NCBI RefSeq assembly: GCF_900102695.1
Contig: NZ_FMVW01000002.1
Span: 186,001-250,000 of the forward strand
Direction of reading: 5' to 3'
DNA length: 64,000 nucleotides
Source of the DNA: Afifella marina DSM 2698
GTDB taxonomy: Bacteria > Pseudomonadota > Alphaproteobacteria > Rhizobiales > Afifellaceae
Made by a program: the position numbers and the translations under genes. Under the pieces are notes generated by a model, which saw only the letters and a list, made by a program, of their open reading frames with translations, had not been told where the DNA came from and did no database searches. Positions within the stretch are counted from its first letter, which is position 1, and each line of letters starts with the position of its first letter. Of this stretch, positions 1-8,836 are shown one piece after another.

Positions 1-922
1 TCAGGACGCAGATGACGAAGATCGCGCCCATGACGACCGTCACCCAGGAGCCGATGGTCGACAGATAGTTCTGCAGCGCGATGACGATGCCGGCGCCTGC
101 GACGGGTCCGAGAATGGTGCCCATGCCGCCGATCAGGGTCATCAGCACGACTTCTCCCGACATGTGCCAATTGACGTCCGTCAGGGTGGCACTCTGGAAG
201 ACGATCGCCTTCGTCGCGCCGGCAAGGCCGGTGATCGCCGCCGACATGGTGAAGGCGAGCACCTTCAGGAGCGCGACGGGATAGCCGAGCGAGATCATGC
301 GCGGCTCGTTCTCGCGGATGCCCTTCAAGGCCTGTCCGAAGGGCGAGTGGACCGTGCGGTGGAGAACGAAGAAACCCGCGGCGAAGATCACGGCGACGAA
401 ATAATACATGGTCAGCGTGTCGCGGAGATCGATGAGCCCGAAGACCGTGCCGCGCGGAATGCCCTGGATGCCGTCCTCGCCATGGGTGAAGGGCGCCTGC
501 AGGCAGAAGAAGAAGACCATCTGGGCGAGCGCCAGCGTGATCATGGCGAAATAGATGCCCTTCTGGCGGATGGCGATCGCCCCGAAGACGAGGCCCATGA
601 TGCCGGCCGTCAAGGTGCCGGCGGCGATGCCGAAGACGGTGCCGATGCCCCAGACCTTGACGGCGTGACCCGCCACATAGGCGGCCATGCCGAAGAAGGC
701 GGCGTGGCCGAAGGACAGAAGCCCGACATAGCCGAGCATCAGATTGAAGGCGCAGGCGAAGAGGGCGAAGCACAGAAGCTTCATCAGGAAGATCGGATAG
801 ATGCCGAGGAAGGGCGCCACCGCGAGGGCGGCGATACCGATTGCTGCGATCAGATAGCCGGCGAGACGGTGCCTGCGGAACGTGTCGTCGCTGAGTTCGA
901 CATTGGAGGTCGTGTCGGTCAT
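1..922 (-). CDS. livM: Branched-chain amino acid ABC transporter permease LivM (3' part outside window)
   Basis: Inner-membrane permease of a hydrophobic amino acid (HAAT) ABC importer. About 307 codons are visible and the C-terminus runs off the left edge, so the gene is partial only because of the window. The translated frame begins MTDTTSNVELSDD and is almost entirely hydrophobic helices; it carries the LivM-typical stretch GYVGLLSFGHAAFFG and later a GGMGTILGPVAGA loop, where the ATPase-coupling helix lies. The ATG at 922 overlaps the stop of livH in an ATGA, so the two permeases are translationally coupled. It is the last visible gene of the order livG-livF-binding protein-livH-livM. The family call is firm. 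The substrate could be any hydrophobic amino acid, amide or aromatic acid, since this family is broad. Confidence 0.93.
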   Translation of the reverse strand, partial: MTDTTSNVELSDDTFRRHRLAGYLIAAIGIAALAVAPFLGIYPIFLMKLLCFALFACAFNLMLGYVGLLSFGHAAFFGMAAYVAGHAVKVWGIGTVFGIAAGTLTAGIMGLVFGAIAIRQKGIYFAMITLALAQMVFFFCLQAPFTHGEDGIQGIPRGTVFGLIDLRDTLTMYYFVAVIFAAGFFVLHRTVHSPFGQALKGIRENEPRMISLGYPVALLKVLAFTMSAAITGLAGATKAIVFQSATLTDVNWHMSGEVVLMTLIGGMGTILGPVAGAGIVIALQNYLSTIGSWVTVVMGAIFVICVL

Positions 923-1809
923 TCGCGGGGCCTCCCGAAAAGGCCGTTCGGCCGCAAGATGAGAACGATCGCCATGATGACGAAGACGACGGTGGAGGAG
1001 GCCTCCGGGTAGAAGGTCTTCGTCAGGCCTTCCACGATGCCGATGCCGAGCCCGGTGAGGATGGAGCCCAAGATGGAGCCGAGGCCGCCGATGACGACGA
1101 TGGCGAAGACGACGATGATGAGATGCTGGCCCATGATCGGGCTCACCGTATAGACGGGCGCGGCGAGAACCCCGGCAAAGGCTGCCAGCGCCACGGCGAA
1201 ACCGTAGGTGAGGGTCATCATCAAGGGCACGTTGATGCCGAAGGCGCGCACGAGCTCGCGGTTTTCCACCGCGGCGCGCAGATAGGCGCCGAGACGCGTG
1301 CGCTCGACGAGAAGCCAGGTGCCGATGCAGACGATGAGCGAGGCGACGATCACCCAGGCGCGGTAGGTCGGCAGGAACATGAAGCCGAGATTGTGGCCGC
1401 CGGTCAGAATTTCAGGCGGGGCGTAGGGCTGGCCGGAGACGCCGTAGAAATTGATGAAGGTGCCCTCGATGATGAGGGCGAGGCCGAAGGTCAGAAGCAG
1501 GCCGTAGAGATGGTCGAGGTCATAGAGGCGCGACAGCATGGTGCGCTCGATGACGATGCCGAAGACGCCGACGATCAAAGGGGCGACGAGGAGGCTCGGC
1601 CAGTAGCCGATGCCGAGATGATGCAACAAGAGCCAGGCGACGAAGGCGCCCATCATATAGAGCGCCCCGTGGGCGAAATTGATGACGTTCAAAACGCCGA
1701 AGATGACGGCCAGGCCGAGGCTCAACAGCGCGTAGAACGAGCCGTTGATGAGCCCGATCAGAAGCTGCCCGAACAACAGGGGCGCCGGCACACCCAGGAT
1801 TTCCTGCAT
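919..1809 (-). CDS. livH: Branched-chain amino acid ABC transporter permease LivH
   Basis: 296-aa inner-membrane permease, normal length for LivH. The N-terminal part has the family stretch GSFYALLSLGLAVIFGVLNV followed by NFAHGALYMMGA, and the coupling region near residue 240 reads GGLGSILGSILTGLGIG. It would pair with LivM as the heterodimeric channel. The start at 1809 (MQEILGVPAP) is preceded by a purine-rich AGGAAAG-like sequence, and the 3' end overlaps livM by 4 bp. An 82-bp gap containing a strong stem-loop separates it from the upstream binding-protein gene, which may let the binding protein be made in excess. Substrate is not determined by the sequence. Confidence 0.93.
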   Translation of the reverse strand: MQEILGVPAPLLFGQLLIGLINGSFYALLSLGLAVIFGVLNVINFAHGALYMMGAFVAWLLLHHLGIGYWPSLLVAPLIVGVFGIVIERTMLSRLYDLDHLYGLLLTFGLALIIEGTFINFYGVSGQPYAPPEILTGGHNLGFMFLPTYRAWVIVASLIVCIGTWLLVERTRLGAYLRAAVENRELVRAFGINVPLMMTLTYGFAVALAAFAGVLAAPVYTVSPIMGQHLIIVVFAIVVIGGLGSILGSILTGLGIGIVEGLTKTFYPEASSTVVFVIMAIVLILRPNGLFGRPRE

Positions 1810-1850
1810 ACGAGCCTTTCCTTGCGTGGGGGGACCTGGCGTTGGAGGAA

Positions 1851-1878
1851 GGCCCGGGCGGCGGTGCCGCGCCGGGCC
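1851..1878 (-). other. GC-rich intercistronic stem-loop between binding protein and livH
   Basis: An almost uninterrupted inverted repeat: outer arms GGCCCGG/CCGGGCC and inner arms closing on a short loop, with one bulge. No T-run follows on the minus strand, so it resembles an mRNA-stabilising or partial attenuating hairpin rather than a full terminator. The other two ABC operons in this window have a comparable hairpin just after their binding-protein gene. Confidence 0.55.
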
Positions 1879-1891
1879 GTTTTATGGGCGA

Positions 1892-3112
1892 TCAGTTGCT
1901 GACGAGCTTGCAGCTGCCCTTGTCGAGCGGTTGGAAGGCCTCATCGCCCGGGATCGTCTTGACGATGTTGTAGTAATCCCACTTGCCTTCGGACTGGTCC
2001 GGGCTCTTCACCTCGACGAGATACATGTCGTGAACCATGCGGCCGTCCTCGCGGATCTTGCCGTTCTCGGCGAAGAAATCGTTGATCGGCATTTTCTTCA
2101 TCTGGGTGACGACCGCTTCGCCGCCGTCATCGTCGATCTCGTCGACGGCCTTCAGGTAATGCGTGACGGCGGAATAGACGCCGGCCTGCACCATGGTCGG
2201 CTTCTGGCCGTTCATCTTCTCGGCAAAGCGGTCGGCGAATTCGCGCGTCTCGTCGGTGCGGTCCCAGTAGAAGCCCGTCGTCAGCGTCAGGCCCTGCGCG
2301 ACATCGAGGCCGAGGGCGTCGACATCGGTGATGAAGCCCAGAAGGGCCGCGAGCTTCTGGCCGCCCTGGACGATGCCGAAGGAGTTCGCCTGCTTGATGG
2401 CGTTGGTGGTGTCGCCGCCGGCATTGGCGAGGCCGATGACATCGGCGCCGGAGGCCTGCGCCTGCAGCAGGAAGGAGGAGAAGTCGGAGGTGGAGAGCGG
2501 GTGATTGACCGAGCCCAGAACCTCGCCGCCATTCTCCTTCACCACGGCCGAGGTGTCCTTTTCGAGCTGATGGCCGAAGGCGTAATCGGCGGTGAGGAAG
2601 AACCAGCTCTTGCCGCCCTGTTCGACGACCGCCTTACCGGTGCCGACCGACATGGCGTAGGTGTCGTAGGTCCAGTGCACGAAGGTCGGGGCGCATTGGT
2701 CGTTGGTGAGCGCGGTCGAGCCGGCGCCGGAATCGAGGAAGGCTGTGTCCTTTTCCGAGGTCACCTGCTGCACGGCAAGGGCGACGGAGGAGGTCGGCAC
2801 GTCGACGATGACGTCGACGCCGTCCTGGTCGATCCATTCGCGTGCGATCGAGGAGCCGACATCGGGCTTGTTCTGGTGGTCGGCGGAGACGACTTCGATG
2901 TCGGCGTCGCCGACCTTGCCGCCGAAATCTTCCACCGCCATGCGGGCGGCGACGACGGAGCCTTCGCCGGAGAGATCGGCATAAAGGCCGGAGCGATCGT
3001 TCAGGACGCCGATCTTGACGACGTTGTCGGAAATATCTGCCTGGGCGGCACCCACCATCGCGGCAAGTGCGGCAAGCGCGGTTGAGGCCAGTGCGACCGA
3101 TTTGATGCTCAT
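1892..3112 (-). CDS. HAAT-family ABC transporter substrate-binding protein (Leu/Ile/Val-binding type)
   Basis: 406-aa periplasmic binding protein. A Sec signal peptide occupies roughly residues 1-25 (MSIKSVALASTALAALAAM, then GAAQA and mature ADISDNVVKIGVLNDRSGLY). The mature part has the type-I periplasmic binding fold pattern of the LivJ/UrtA superfamily: an IGVLNDRSG first strand, the SADHQNKPDVG motif and a C-terminal domain ending with two strand-rich segments. The start at 3112 follows AGAGGAGAACCCC, an excellent ribosome site. It lies between the two ATPase genes and the two permease genes of the same operon, which fixes its role as the receptor. The ligand cannot be told from the sequence; branched-chain amino acids, amides and aromatic acids are all used by this family. 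Confidence 0.9.
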   Translation of the reverse strand: MSIKSVALASTALAALAAMVGAAQADISDNVVKIGVLNDRSGLYADLSGEGSVVAARMAVEDFGGKVGDADIEVVSADHQNKPDVGSSIAREWIDQDGVDVIVDVPTSSVALAVQQVTSEKDTAFLDSGAGSTALTNDQCAPTFVHWTYDTYAMSVGTGKAVVEQGGKSWFFLTADYAFGHQLEKDTSAVVKENGGEVLGSVNHPLSTSDFSSFLLQAQASGADVIGLANAGGDTTNAIKQANSFGIVQGGQKLAALLGFITDVDALGLDVAQGLTLTTGFYWDRTDETREFADRFAEKMNGQKPTMVQAGVYSAVTHYLKAVDEIDDDGGEAVVTQMKKMPINDFFAENGKIREDGRMVHDMYLVEVKSPDQSEGKWDYYNIVKTIPGDEAFQPLDKGSCKLVSN

Positions 3113-3162
3113 TGGGGTTCTCCTCTCGTTTGGACTTTTTATGGTTTTCCGGGCGCCGTCCG

Positions 3163-3872
<710 letters not shown>

Positions 3873-3876
<4 letters not shown>

Positions 3877-4634
3877 GCCTCCGCCTCGTCGCCCGTGCCC
3901 ATATAGGCCTCTCGGACCTCGGGGTTTTGTGAGACCTCGTCGTAGCTGCCCTCCGCCAGGATCTGGCCGCGCTGTAAGACCGTGATCGTGTCGGAGAGGT
4001 CGGCGACGACTTCGAGATTGTGTTCCACCATCAAGACGGTGCGGTTTTGCGCCACCTGGCGGATGAGATCGGAGACGCGGGCGATGTCCTCATGGCCCAT
4101 GCCGGCCATCGGTTCGTCGAGGAGCATGACCTTCGGTTCGAGCGCCAGCGTCGTGGCGATTTCGAGCGCGCGCTTGCGGCCATAGGGCATTTCGACCGCC
4201 AGAGTGTCCGTGAACTCCGACAGGCCGACGGCTGCGAGAAGCTCGTAGGCGCGCTCGTGCAGCCGCTCCAGAACCCGGCTCGACTTCCAGAAATGGAAGG
4301 AGAGGCCGGTCGGGCGCTGCAGCGCCAGGCGGACGTTTTCGAGCGCCGTCAGATGCGGAAAGACGGCGGAGATCTGAAAGGAACGCACGAGCCCGTCGCG
4401 GGCCACGTGATGCGGCGTCGAGCGGGTGATGTCGTGGCCGGCGTAGCGGATCGTGCCCGAGCTCGGCTGCAGGAATTTGGTGATGAGGTTGAAGCAGGTC
4501 GTCTTGCCGGCGCCGTTCGGACCGATGAGGGCATGAATCGTGCCCTCACGTACCCCGAGATTGACGCCATCGACCGCCGTGAAGCCGGCAAAATACTTCG
4601 TGAGATTCTCGGTCTCGAGAATGAATTCCGACAT
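3873..4634 (-). CDS. livG: Branched-chain amino acid ABC transporter ATP-binding protein LivG
   Basis: 253-aa ATPase subunit. Walker A reads GPNGAGKTTCFN, which with the following LITKF is typical of LivG; the FQ-containing Q-loop reads LVRSFQISAVFP, and Walker B is VMLLDEPMAGMG. The canonical LSGGQ signature is degenerate here (MPYGRKRALEIATTLAL), as commonly seen in LivG-type subunits of this lineage. The start at 4634 is preceded by GGCGGGGAA. It is the first gene of the operon, so the promoter should lie in 4635-5107. Confidence 0.94.
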
Positions 4635-5107
4635 TTCCCCGCCTGATCACAGTTGCCCAATGCGCAGCGGGTTTGCGGGGAAGCACGTCAATCCTCCCTG
4701 CGGCCCCGCCGTCTTTTGTTCACAGCAGCCGCGGAGCGGTTCTTTGTTTTATTCCGCTCGGTGCATGTTGTCGCACCGCTTTGCCTGAAACTTCAAGTCA
4801 GATCGGGCGGGCAATGCGGAGATTTTCTGAGAAACGTCGCCTGACGTAGGGGCGGGAACAGGTTTTTCTTGCGCCTGACGCGGTGTTCTCATCCGAAAGT
4901 CGTGTCTCGCAGTTGTGCCGGCAGTCGTGCCTTGCCGTGGTGCCTGGCAGGCGTGCCGGCGAGGCGCCCCGGCCGTGGCGCTCTGCGAAGTGGCAGTCCG
5001 GCAGGCGAACAAGAGAAGACGAGGCGAAACAGAAGATGCTTGTCTTCGCCGCCGCTTCCGCCGTTTACTGGGGCGCGGGAGGCGGAAACAGCGGAACGAG
5101 GTCGACG
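4635..5107. other. Divergent intergenic region between livG and the RHH gene
   Basis: 473 bp with no supported gene. The AT-richest part is 4710-4870. It contains two abutting inverted repeats: GAGCGG/CCGCTC with a 14-nt AT-rich spacer (4734-4759) and CGGTGC/GCACCG with an 8-nt spacer (4759-4778). These are placed where a regulator of livG could bind, but no consensus promoter hexamers could be assigned with confidence. Confidence 0.4.
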
Positions 5108-5461
5108 ATGTGCCATCTCTTTGCGGGCATGCCCCGCGAACTCTACGACAGCGAGACCCGCTCTGTCCGGCTCTCCGGCCATGCCACCTCGATCCGGCTG
5201 GAGACGGCCTTCTGGCAGGTGCTCGAAGAGCTCGCCGCCGAGCAGGGTTTTTCGCTCGCCAAGTTTCTGACGACGCTGCACGACGAGGTGCTGGCGCTGC
5301 ATGGCGAGGCACGGAACTTCTCATCGCTCCTGCGCTGCACCTGCCTCGTGCATCTGGAGCGGCGCGGCGCTGCCGCACGGCCCGACGAGGAAGCGGGGCT
5401 TGCCGCCGGCAAGACGCAGCGTCCGACGGGTGTTTCCGGCGAGGCCGTCGCGCTCGGCTGA
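5108..5461 (+). CDS. Ribbon-helix-helix domain protein (RHH_4-like)
   Basis: 117-aa protein from the ATG at 5108, chosen because GAGG sits 7 nt upstream and recognisable homology begins there (MCHLFAGMPRELYDSETRSV). The segment TSIRLETAFWQVLEELAAEQ followed by GFSLAKFLTTLHDEV has the strand-helix-helix pattern of the alphaproteobacterial RHH_4 family, small putative DNA-binding proteins. Residues after about 90 (RPDEEAGLAAGKTQ) look unstructured. No partner gene or target is evident; it is divergent from the liv operon and could act on that intergenic region, but nothing proves this. Confidence 0.7.
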   Translation: MCHLFAGMPRELYDSETRSVRLSGHATSIRLETAFWQVLEELAAEQGFSLAKFLTTLHDEVLALHGEARNFSSLLRCTCLVHLERRGAAARPDEEAGLAAGKTQRPTGVSGEAVALG

Positions 5462-5660
5462 GGCGGGAGAGGGCTACACGAGACGAGAGCCCAATCGCCC
5501 AAAACGGCCGTTTCGGGCGGAAGACGCCGGTGCGACCGGGCGAAAGCATCATTGTATTATCATGATACTACCAGCCTTCCGGGCGGGGCAGTAGACTTGC
5601 GTCTGTCAGCCGGGATGAGCTGGCGGATGAGGAAGAGGTGCGCTGCGCTGGCAATCTGGC

Positions 5661-5708
5661 CCGATTGGGCGCACCGACTGGGCACACCGACTGGGCACAC
5701 CGATTGCC
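5661..5708. repeat. 13-bp tandem repeat, about 3.7 copies
   Basis: Unit CCGAYTGGGCRCA is repeated in 5661-5673, 5674-5686 and 5687-5699, with a partial fourth copy. It lies in the 341-bp gap 5462-5802 between the RHH gene and gloA. The rest of that gap holds a near-palindrome around 5551-5570 (GTATTATCATGATAC) that could be an operator, and no gene. Confidence 0.85.
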
Positions 5709-5802
5709 GCTGCTTGGTGTGGCGGCACGATGTGGTCCCGCGCCAGAGCCGTCCGCTTCGTCCGCCGAGCTGCCCGCTGGCGTGAGACATGAAAGGACGA
5801 TT

Positions 5803-6198
5803 GTGGCGAAGATAATTCATATGATGATCCGCGTGGCCGAAGAGGCGCGCTCCGTCGAGTTCTACGACAAGGCATTCGGCCTGAAGGTCGCCCGACGCTT
5901 CGACTTCGACGATTTCACGCTCGTCTATCTCGCCAATGAAGAGAGCGAGTTCGAGCTGGAGCTGACTGTCAACAAGGATCAGAGCGAGCCGTATCAGCTC
6001 GGCAACGGCTACGGCCATATGGCGGTCTCCGTCGCCGATCTCGAAGGCGAGCATCAGCGCCTCGTGGCCGCTGGCCTTTCGCCCAAGGATATCAAGGCGA
6101 TGGCACATGAGGGCAAAGCGCTCGCGCGGTTTTTCTTCATCGAAGATCCGGACGGCTACAAGATCGAAGTTCTGGAGCGGCAGGGCCGCTACAAGTGA
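5803..6198 (+). CDS. gloA: Glyoxalase I (lactoylglutathione lyase)
   Basis: 131-aa cytoplasmic enzyme that isomerises the methylglyoxal-glutathione hemithioacetal to S-lactoylglutathione. The GTG at 5803 was chosen because GAAAGGA lies just upstream and the protein then starts (M)AKIIHMMIRV as the family does; upstream codons come from the tandem repeat. The four metal ligands can be placed at His6, Glu53, His72 and Glu122, matching the pattern of E. coli GloA, and the end GYKIEVLER is typical. Length is close to the 130-140 aa norm. It stands about 100 bp before the GMC dehydrogenase genes but has no obvious functional link with them. Confidence 0.92.
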   Translation: MAKIIHMMIRVAEEARSVEFYDKAFGLKVARRFDFDDFTLVYLANEESEFELELTVNKDQSEPYQLGNGYGHMAVSVADLEGEHQRLVAAGLSPKDIKAMAHEGKALARFFFIEDPDGYKIEVLERQGRYK

Positions 6199-6298
6199 GT
6201 TTGCGGGCCGGTGCCTGGCGCCGGCCCCAAACCGCGGAGACGACCGCAAAATAAGCGGCGCTCCCAATCAAGAAAAAATCCCTAGGAGGAAATGCAAG

Positions 6299-6823
6299 AT
6301 GACGAGCCTCACACGACCGACGAGACGCGGCTTCCTGAAGGTTGGAAGCGGGCTTCTCGCCATGACGATTACGCCGGCGGGTACTGTGGTCGGGCGCGCC
6401 TGGGCGCAGATGCCCCGTTCCACAAAGCCGGAGACTTTCGCGACCCTCGTGCAGATGTCGCGCGACTGCTATCCGCACGACCAGCTCGAAGACCGCTACT
6501 ATGCCAAGGCGGTCGATATCCTCGACGAGGCGGCACGCGCCTCGGAGGAAGAGCTCAACCTGCTCGAGGAAGGGGTCGCCGCGCTCGATCAATCCGCGCA
6601 GGACGCACATGGCGTCGATTACGCGGCCATCGAGAACGAGGCGGACCGGGTCGCGCTGCTTGAAGCGATCGCAGACGAGCCCTTCAAGCAAAAGGTGCGT
6701 TCGAACCTCGTCGTCGGCCTCTACAACCAGAAGGAGCTGTGGCCGATCTTCGGCTACGAAGGGGCTTCGGCGGACAAGGGCGGCTATATCGACCGCGGCT
6801 TCGACGACATCGCCTGGCTCTAG
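6299..6823 (+). CDS. Tat-exported small (gamma) subunit of a GMC dehydrogenase, gluconate 2-dehydrogenase subunit 3 family
   Basis: 174-aa protein preceded by CTAGGAGGAAATGCAAG, a strong ribosome site. The N-terminus has a twin-arginine signal (TRRGFLKVGSGLLAM, then a cleavage region near GRAWAQ). The mature part (FATLVQMSRDCYPHDQLEDR and the C-terminal GYIDRGFDDIAWL) matches the small subunit family that escorts FAD-dependent GMC alcohol/sugar dehydrogenases through the Tat pathway and stabilises them in the periplasm. The catalytic subunit follows after 93 bp. This gives a periplasmic two-subunit oxidoreductase; the substrate (sugar, polyol or sugar acid) is unknown. Confidence 0.88.
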   Translation: MTSLTRPTRRGFLKVGSGLLAMTITPAGTVVGRAWAQMPRSTKPETFATLVQMSRDCYPHDQLEDRYYAKAVDILDEAARASEEELNLLEEGVAALDQSAQDAHGVDYAAIENEADRVALLEAIADEPFKQKVRSNLVVGLYNQKELWPIFGYEGASADKGGYIDRGFDDIAWL

Positions 6824-6916
6824 GCCGGCAGTCTCAGCGACGAAAAGCACCAAAAACAGACGGGCCCGTCCGGCTGCGCATGCGCGGCCAGCCATCGGAG
6901 TCCGGGAGGAAACGAC

Positions 6917-8485
6917 ATGCCAGCTCCTTACGACAAGAACGACGACAGCGTCGTCGTCATTATCGGCTCGGGTGCCGGTGGCGGCACGCTCGGCACGCAG
7001 CTCGCCCTCAAGGGCATCGACACGGTGATCCTGGAGGCAGGATCGCGCCACGAAACCTGGGATTTCATCAACGACGAATGGGATTCCTTCAGCCAGCTCG
7101 CCTGGAAGGACAAGCGTCTCACCTCCGGCGACTGGCGGGTGGCGAAGGATTTTCCGAACCTGCCGGCCTGGATCGTGAAGGCGGTCGGTGGTTCCTCCGT
7201 GCACTGGGCGGGCGCCTCGCTGCGCTTCCAGGAGCACGAGTTCAAGACGAAGACGCATTACGGCGAGATCGAGGGCGCGACGCTCCTCGACTGGCCGATC
7301 GATCTCGAAGAGATGGAGCCGTGGTATGCCATGGCCGAAGACCGGATGGGCGTGACACGCACCAACGGCATTCCGGGCCTGCCCGGCAACAACAACTTCA
7401 AGGTGTTGGAGGCGGGCGCCCGCAAGATCGGCTACAAGGAGGTGCATACCGGGCGCATGGCGATCAATTCCGAGCCGCGCGACGGACGGGCCTCCTGCCT
7501 GCAGATCGGCTTCTGTTTCCAGGGCTGCAAATCCGGCGCCAAATGGTCGACGCTGGTTGCGGAAATCCCGAAAGGCGAGGCGACCGGAAAGCTCGAAGTG
7601 CGGCCGGATTGCCAGGTTCTGCGCATCGAGCACAATGACGAGGGCCGCGTGACCGGCGTCGTCTATGCCGACAAAGAGGGGCGCGAGCAGCGGCAGAAGG
7701 CGCGCATCGTCTGCGTCGCCGGCAATTCGATCGAGAGCCCGCGGCTTCTCCTCAATTCGCATTCGTCGAAATTTCCGGACGGGCTGGCGAATTCCTCCGG
7801 CGAGGTCGGCCGCAATTACATGCGCCACACGACCGGCTCGGTCTATGCGATCTTCGACAAGCCGGTGCATATGTATCGCGGCACGACCATGGCCGGGATC
7901 GTGCGCGACGAGGCAAAGCACGACACCTCGCGCGGCTTTGCCGGCGGCTACGAGTTCGAGACCCTGTCGCTCGGCCTGCCGTTCATGGCGGCGTTTCTCG
8001 ATCCCGGCAAATGGGGGCGGGATTTCGCCTCCGCGATGGACGGCTACCGCAACATGGCCGGCATCTGGATCGTCGGCGAGGACATGCCGCGGGCGGAAAA
8101 CCGGGTCACGCTGTCAGACGAGACCGACGATTTCGGCATGCCGATCCCGGATGTGCATTTCGACGATCATCCGAACGACAACGCCATGCGCCAGCACGCC
8201 TACACCCAAGGTTCGGCGATCTATGACGCGGTCGGCGCGGTGCGCACGATCCATACGCCGCCCTATCCCTCGACGCACAATCTCGGCACCAACCGGATGA
8301 GCGAGAAGGCGCGCGACGGCGTCGTCAACCGCTATGGCCAGACGCACGACATCGACAATCTCTTCGTCTCCGACGGCTCGCAATTCACGACCGGAGCGGC
8401 GGAGAACCCGACCTTGACGATCGTGGCTTTGGCACTGCGGCAGGCGGACCACATCGCCGGGCGGATGAGCAGCGGCGAGATCTGA
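6917..8485 (+). CDS. GMC-family FAD dehydrogenase, catalytic (alpha) subunit with Fe-S cysteine signature
   Basis: 522-aa flavoprotein with the FAD dinucleotide motif GSGAGGGTLG near residue 17 and a GGSSVHWAG flavin-contact motif near 91. The C-terminal domain has HNLGTNRM and ENPTLTIVALALRQAD, where the catalytic His and Asn of GMC enzymes lie. Cysteines 194, 200 and 204 form C-x5-C-x3-C, the spacing known to hold a [3Fe-4S] cluster in bacterial FAD-glucose dehydrogenase. It has no signal peptide and should be exported on the Tat signal of the partner encoded just upstream. The usual third gene, a multi-haem cytochrome c acceptor, is absent; the next features are a tandem repeat and a terminator. 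Confidence 0.9.
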   Translation: MPAPYDKNDDSVVVIIGSGAGGGTLGTQLALKGIDTVILEAGSRHETWDFINDEWDSFSQLAWKDKRLTSGDWRVAKDFPNLPAWIVKAVGGSSVHWAGASLRFQEHEFKTKTHYGEIEGATLLDWPIDLEEMEPWYAMAEDRMGVTRTNGIPGLPGNNNFKVLEAGARKIGYKEVHTGRMAINSEPRDGRASCLQIGFCFQGCKSGAKWSTLVAEIPKGEATGKLEVRPDCQVLRIEHNDEGRVTGVVYADKEGREQRQKARIVCVAGNSIESPRLLLNSHSSKFPDGLANSSGEVGRNYMRHTTGSVYAIFDKPVHMYRGTTMAGIVRDEAKHDTSRGFAGGYEFETLSLGLPFMAAFLDPGKWGRDFASAMDGYRNMAGIWIVGEDMPRAENRVTLSDETDDFGMPIPDVHFDDHPNDNAMRQHAYTQGSAIYDAVGAVRTIHTPPYPSTHNLGTNRMSEKARDGVVNRYGQTHDIDNLFVSDGSQFTTGAAENPTLTIVALALRQADHIAGRMSSGEI

Positions 8486-8545
8486 GACGGGGGATTTCGA
8501 CGGGGGATTTCGACGGGGGATTTTGACGGGGGATTTTGACGGGGG
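8486..8545. repeat. 13-bp tandem repeat, about 4.6 copies
   Basis: Unit GACGGGGGATTTY repeats at 8486, 8499, 8512 and 8525, with a fifth partial copy. Copies 1-2 end in C and copies 3-4 in T, so the array probably grew by local duplication. It starts immediately after the stop of the GMC gene and runs into a terminator-like hairpin. Confidence 0.92.
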
Positions 8546-8574
8546 CGCCCGGCGGGGCCGGGCGTCGGCTTTTC
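8546..8574 (+). terminator. Hairpin terminator between convergent GMC and fdsD genes
   Basis: CGCCCGGC and GCCGGGCG form an 8-bp perfect stem with a 3-nt loop, followed by TCGGCTTTTC. It fits a rho-independent terminator for the plus-strand GMC operon and may also insulate the convergent fds operon. Confidence 0.65.
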
Positions 8575-8608
8575 TGACGGTGTTCGACGAGGGCGGGTGC
8601 GCCCCCGT

Positions 8609-8836
8609 TCAGGCGCGTTCGGGCTTCGGCTGGCGGATCATCGGGGCGGCTTCGACGACGAGGGGGTCGAGGCCCGTGGCGCCATTTTCCAGGATCTCGA
8701 AGAGTTTTGCCCGCATGCGCGGTTCCCAGAATGAGTTGATGTGGTCGGCGACGCCGGCGGCGGCCTCGTCTTCCGGCCGGCTTTTGAAGAAGGTGGCGAT
8801 CTGGTTCGCCATATAGGCGAGTTTGTCAGGCGACAT
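8609..8836 (-). CDS. fdsD: Formate dehydrogenase delta subunit FdsD
   Basis: 75-aa protein (MSPDKLAYMANQIATFF then KSRPEDEAAAGVADHINSFW and EPRMRAKL), a clear match to the small FdsD family found at the end of NAD-dependent molybdenum formate dehydrogenase operons. FdsD is needed for assembly or activity of the complex in known systems but is not itself catalytic. The ATG at 8836 lies inside the 3' end of fdhD (11-bp overlap), so it is translated with fdhD. It is the last gene of fdsG-fdsB-fdsA-fdhD-fdsD. Confidence 0.9.
   Translation of the reverse strand: MSPDKLAYMANQIATFFKSRPEDEAAAGVADHINSFWEPRMRAKLFEILENGATGLDPLVVEAAPMIRQPKPERA

Noticed and set aside
8486-8545. CRISPR-like array
   Set aside because: Units are directly adjacent 13-mers without spacers, so it is a simple tandem repeat.
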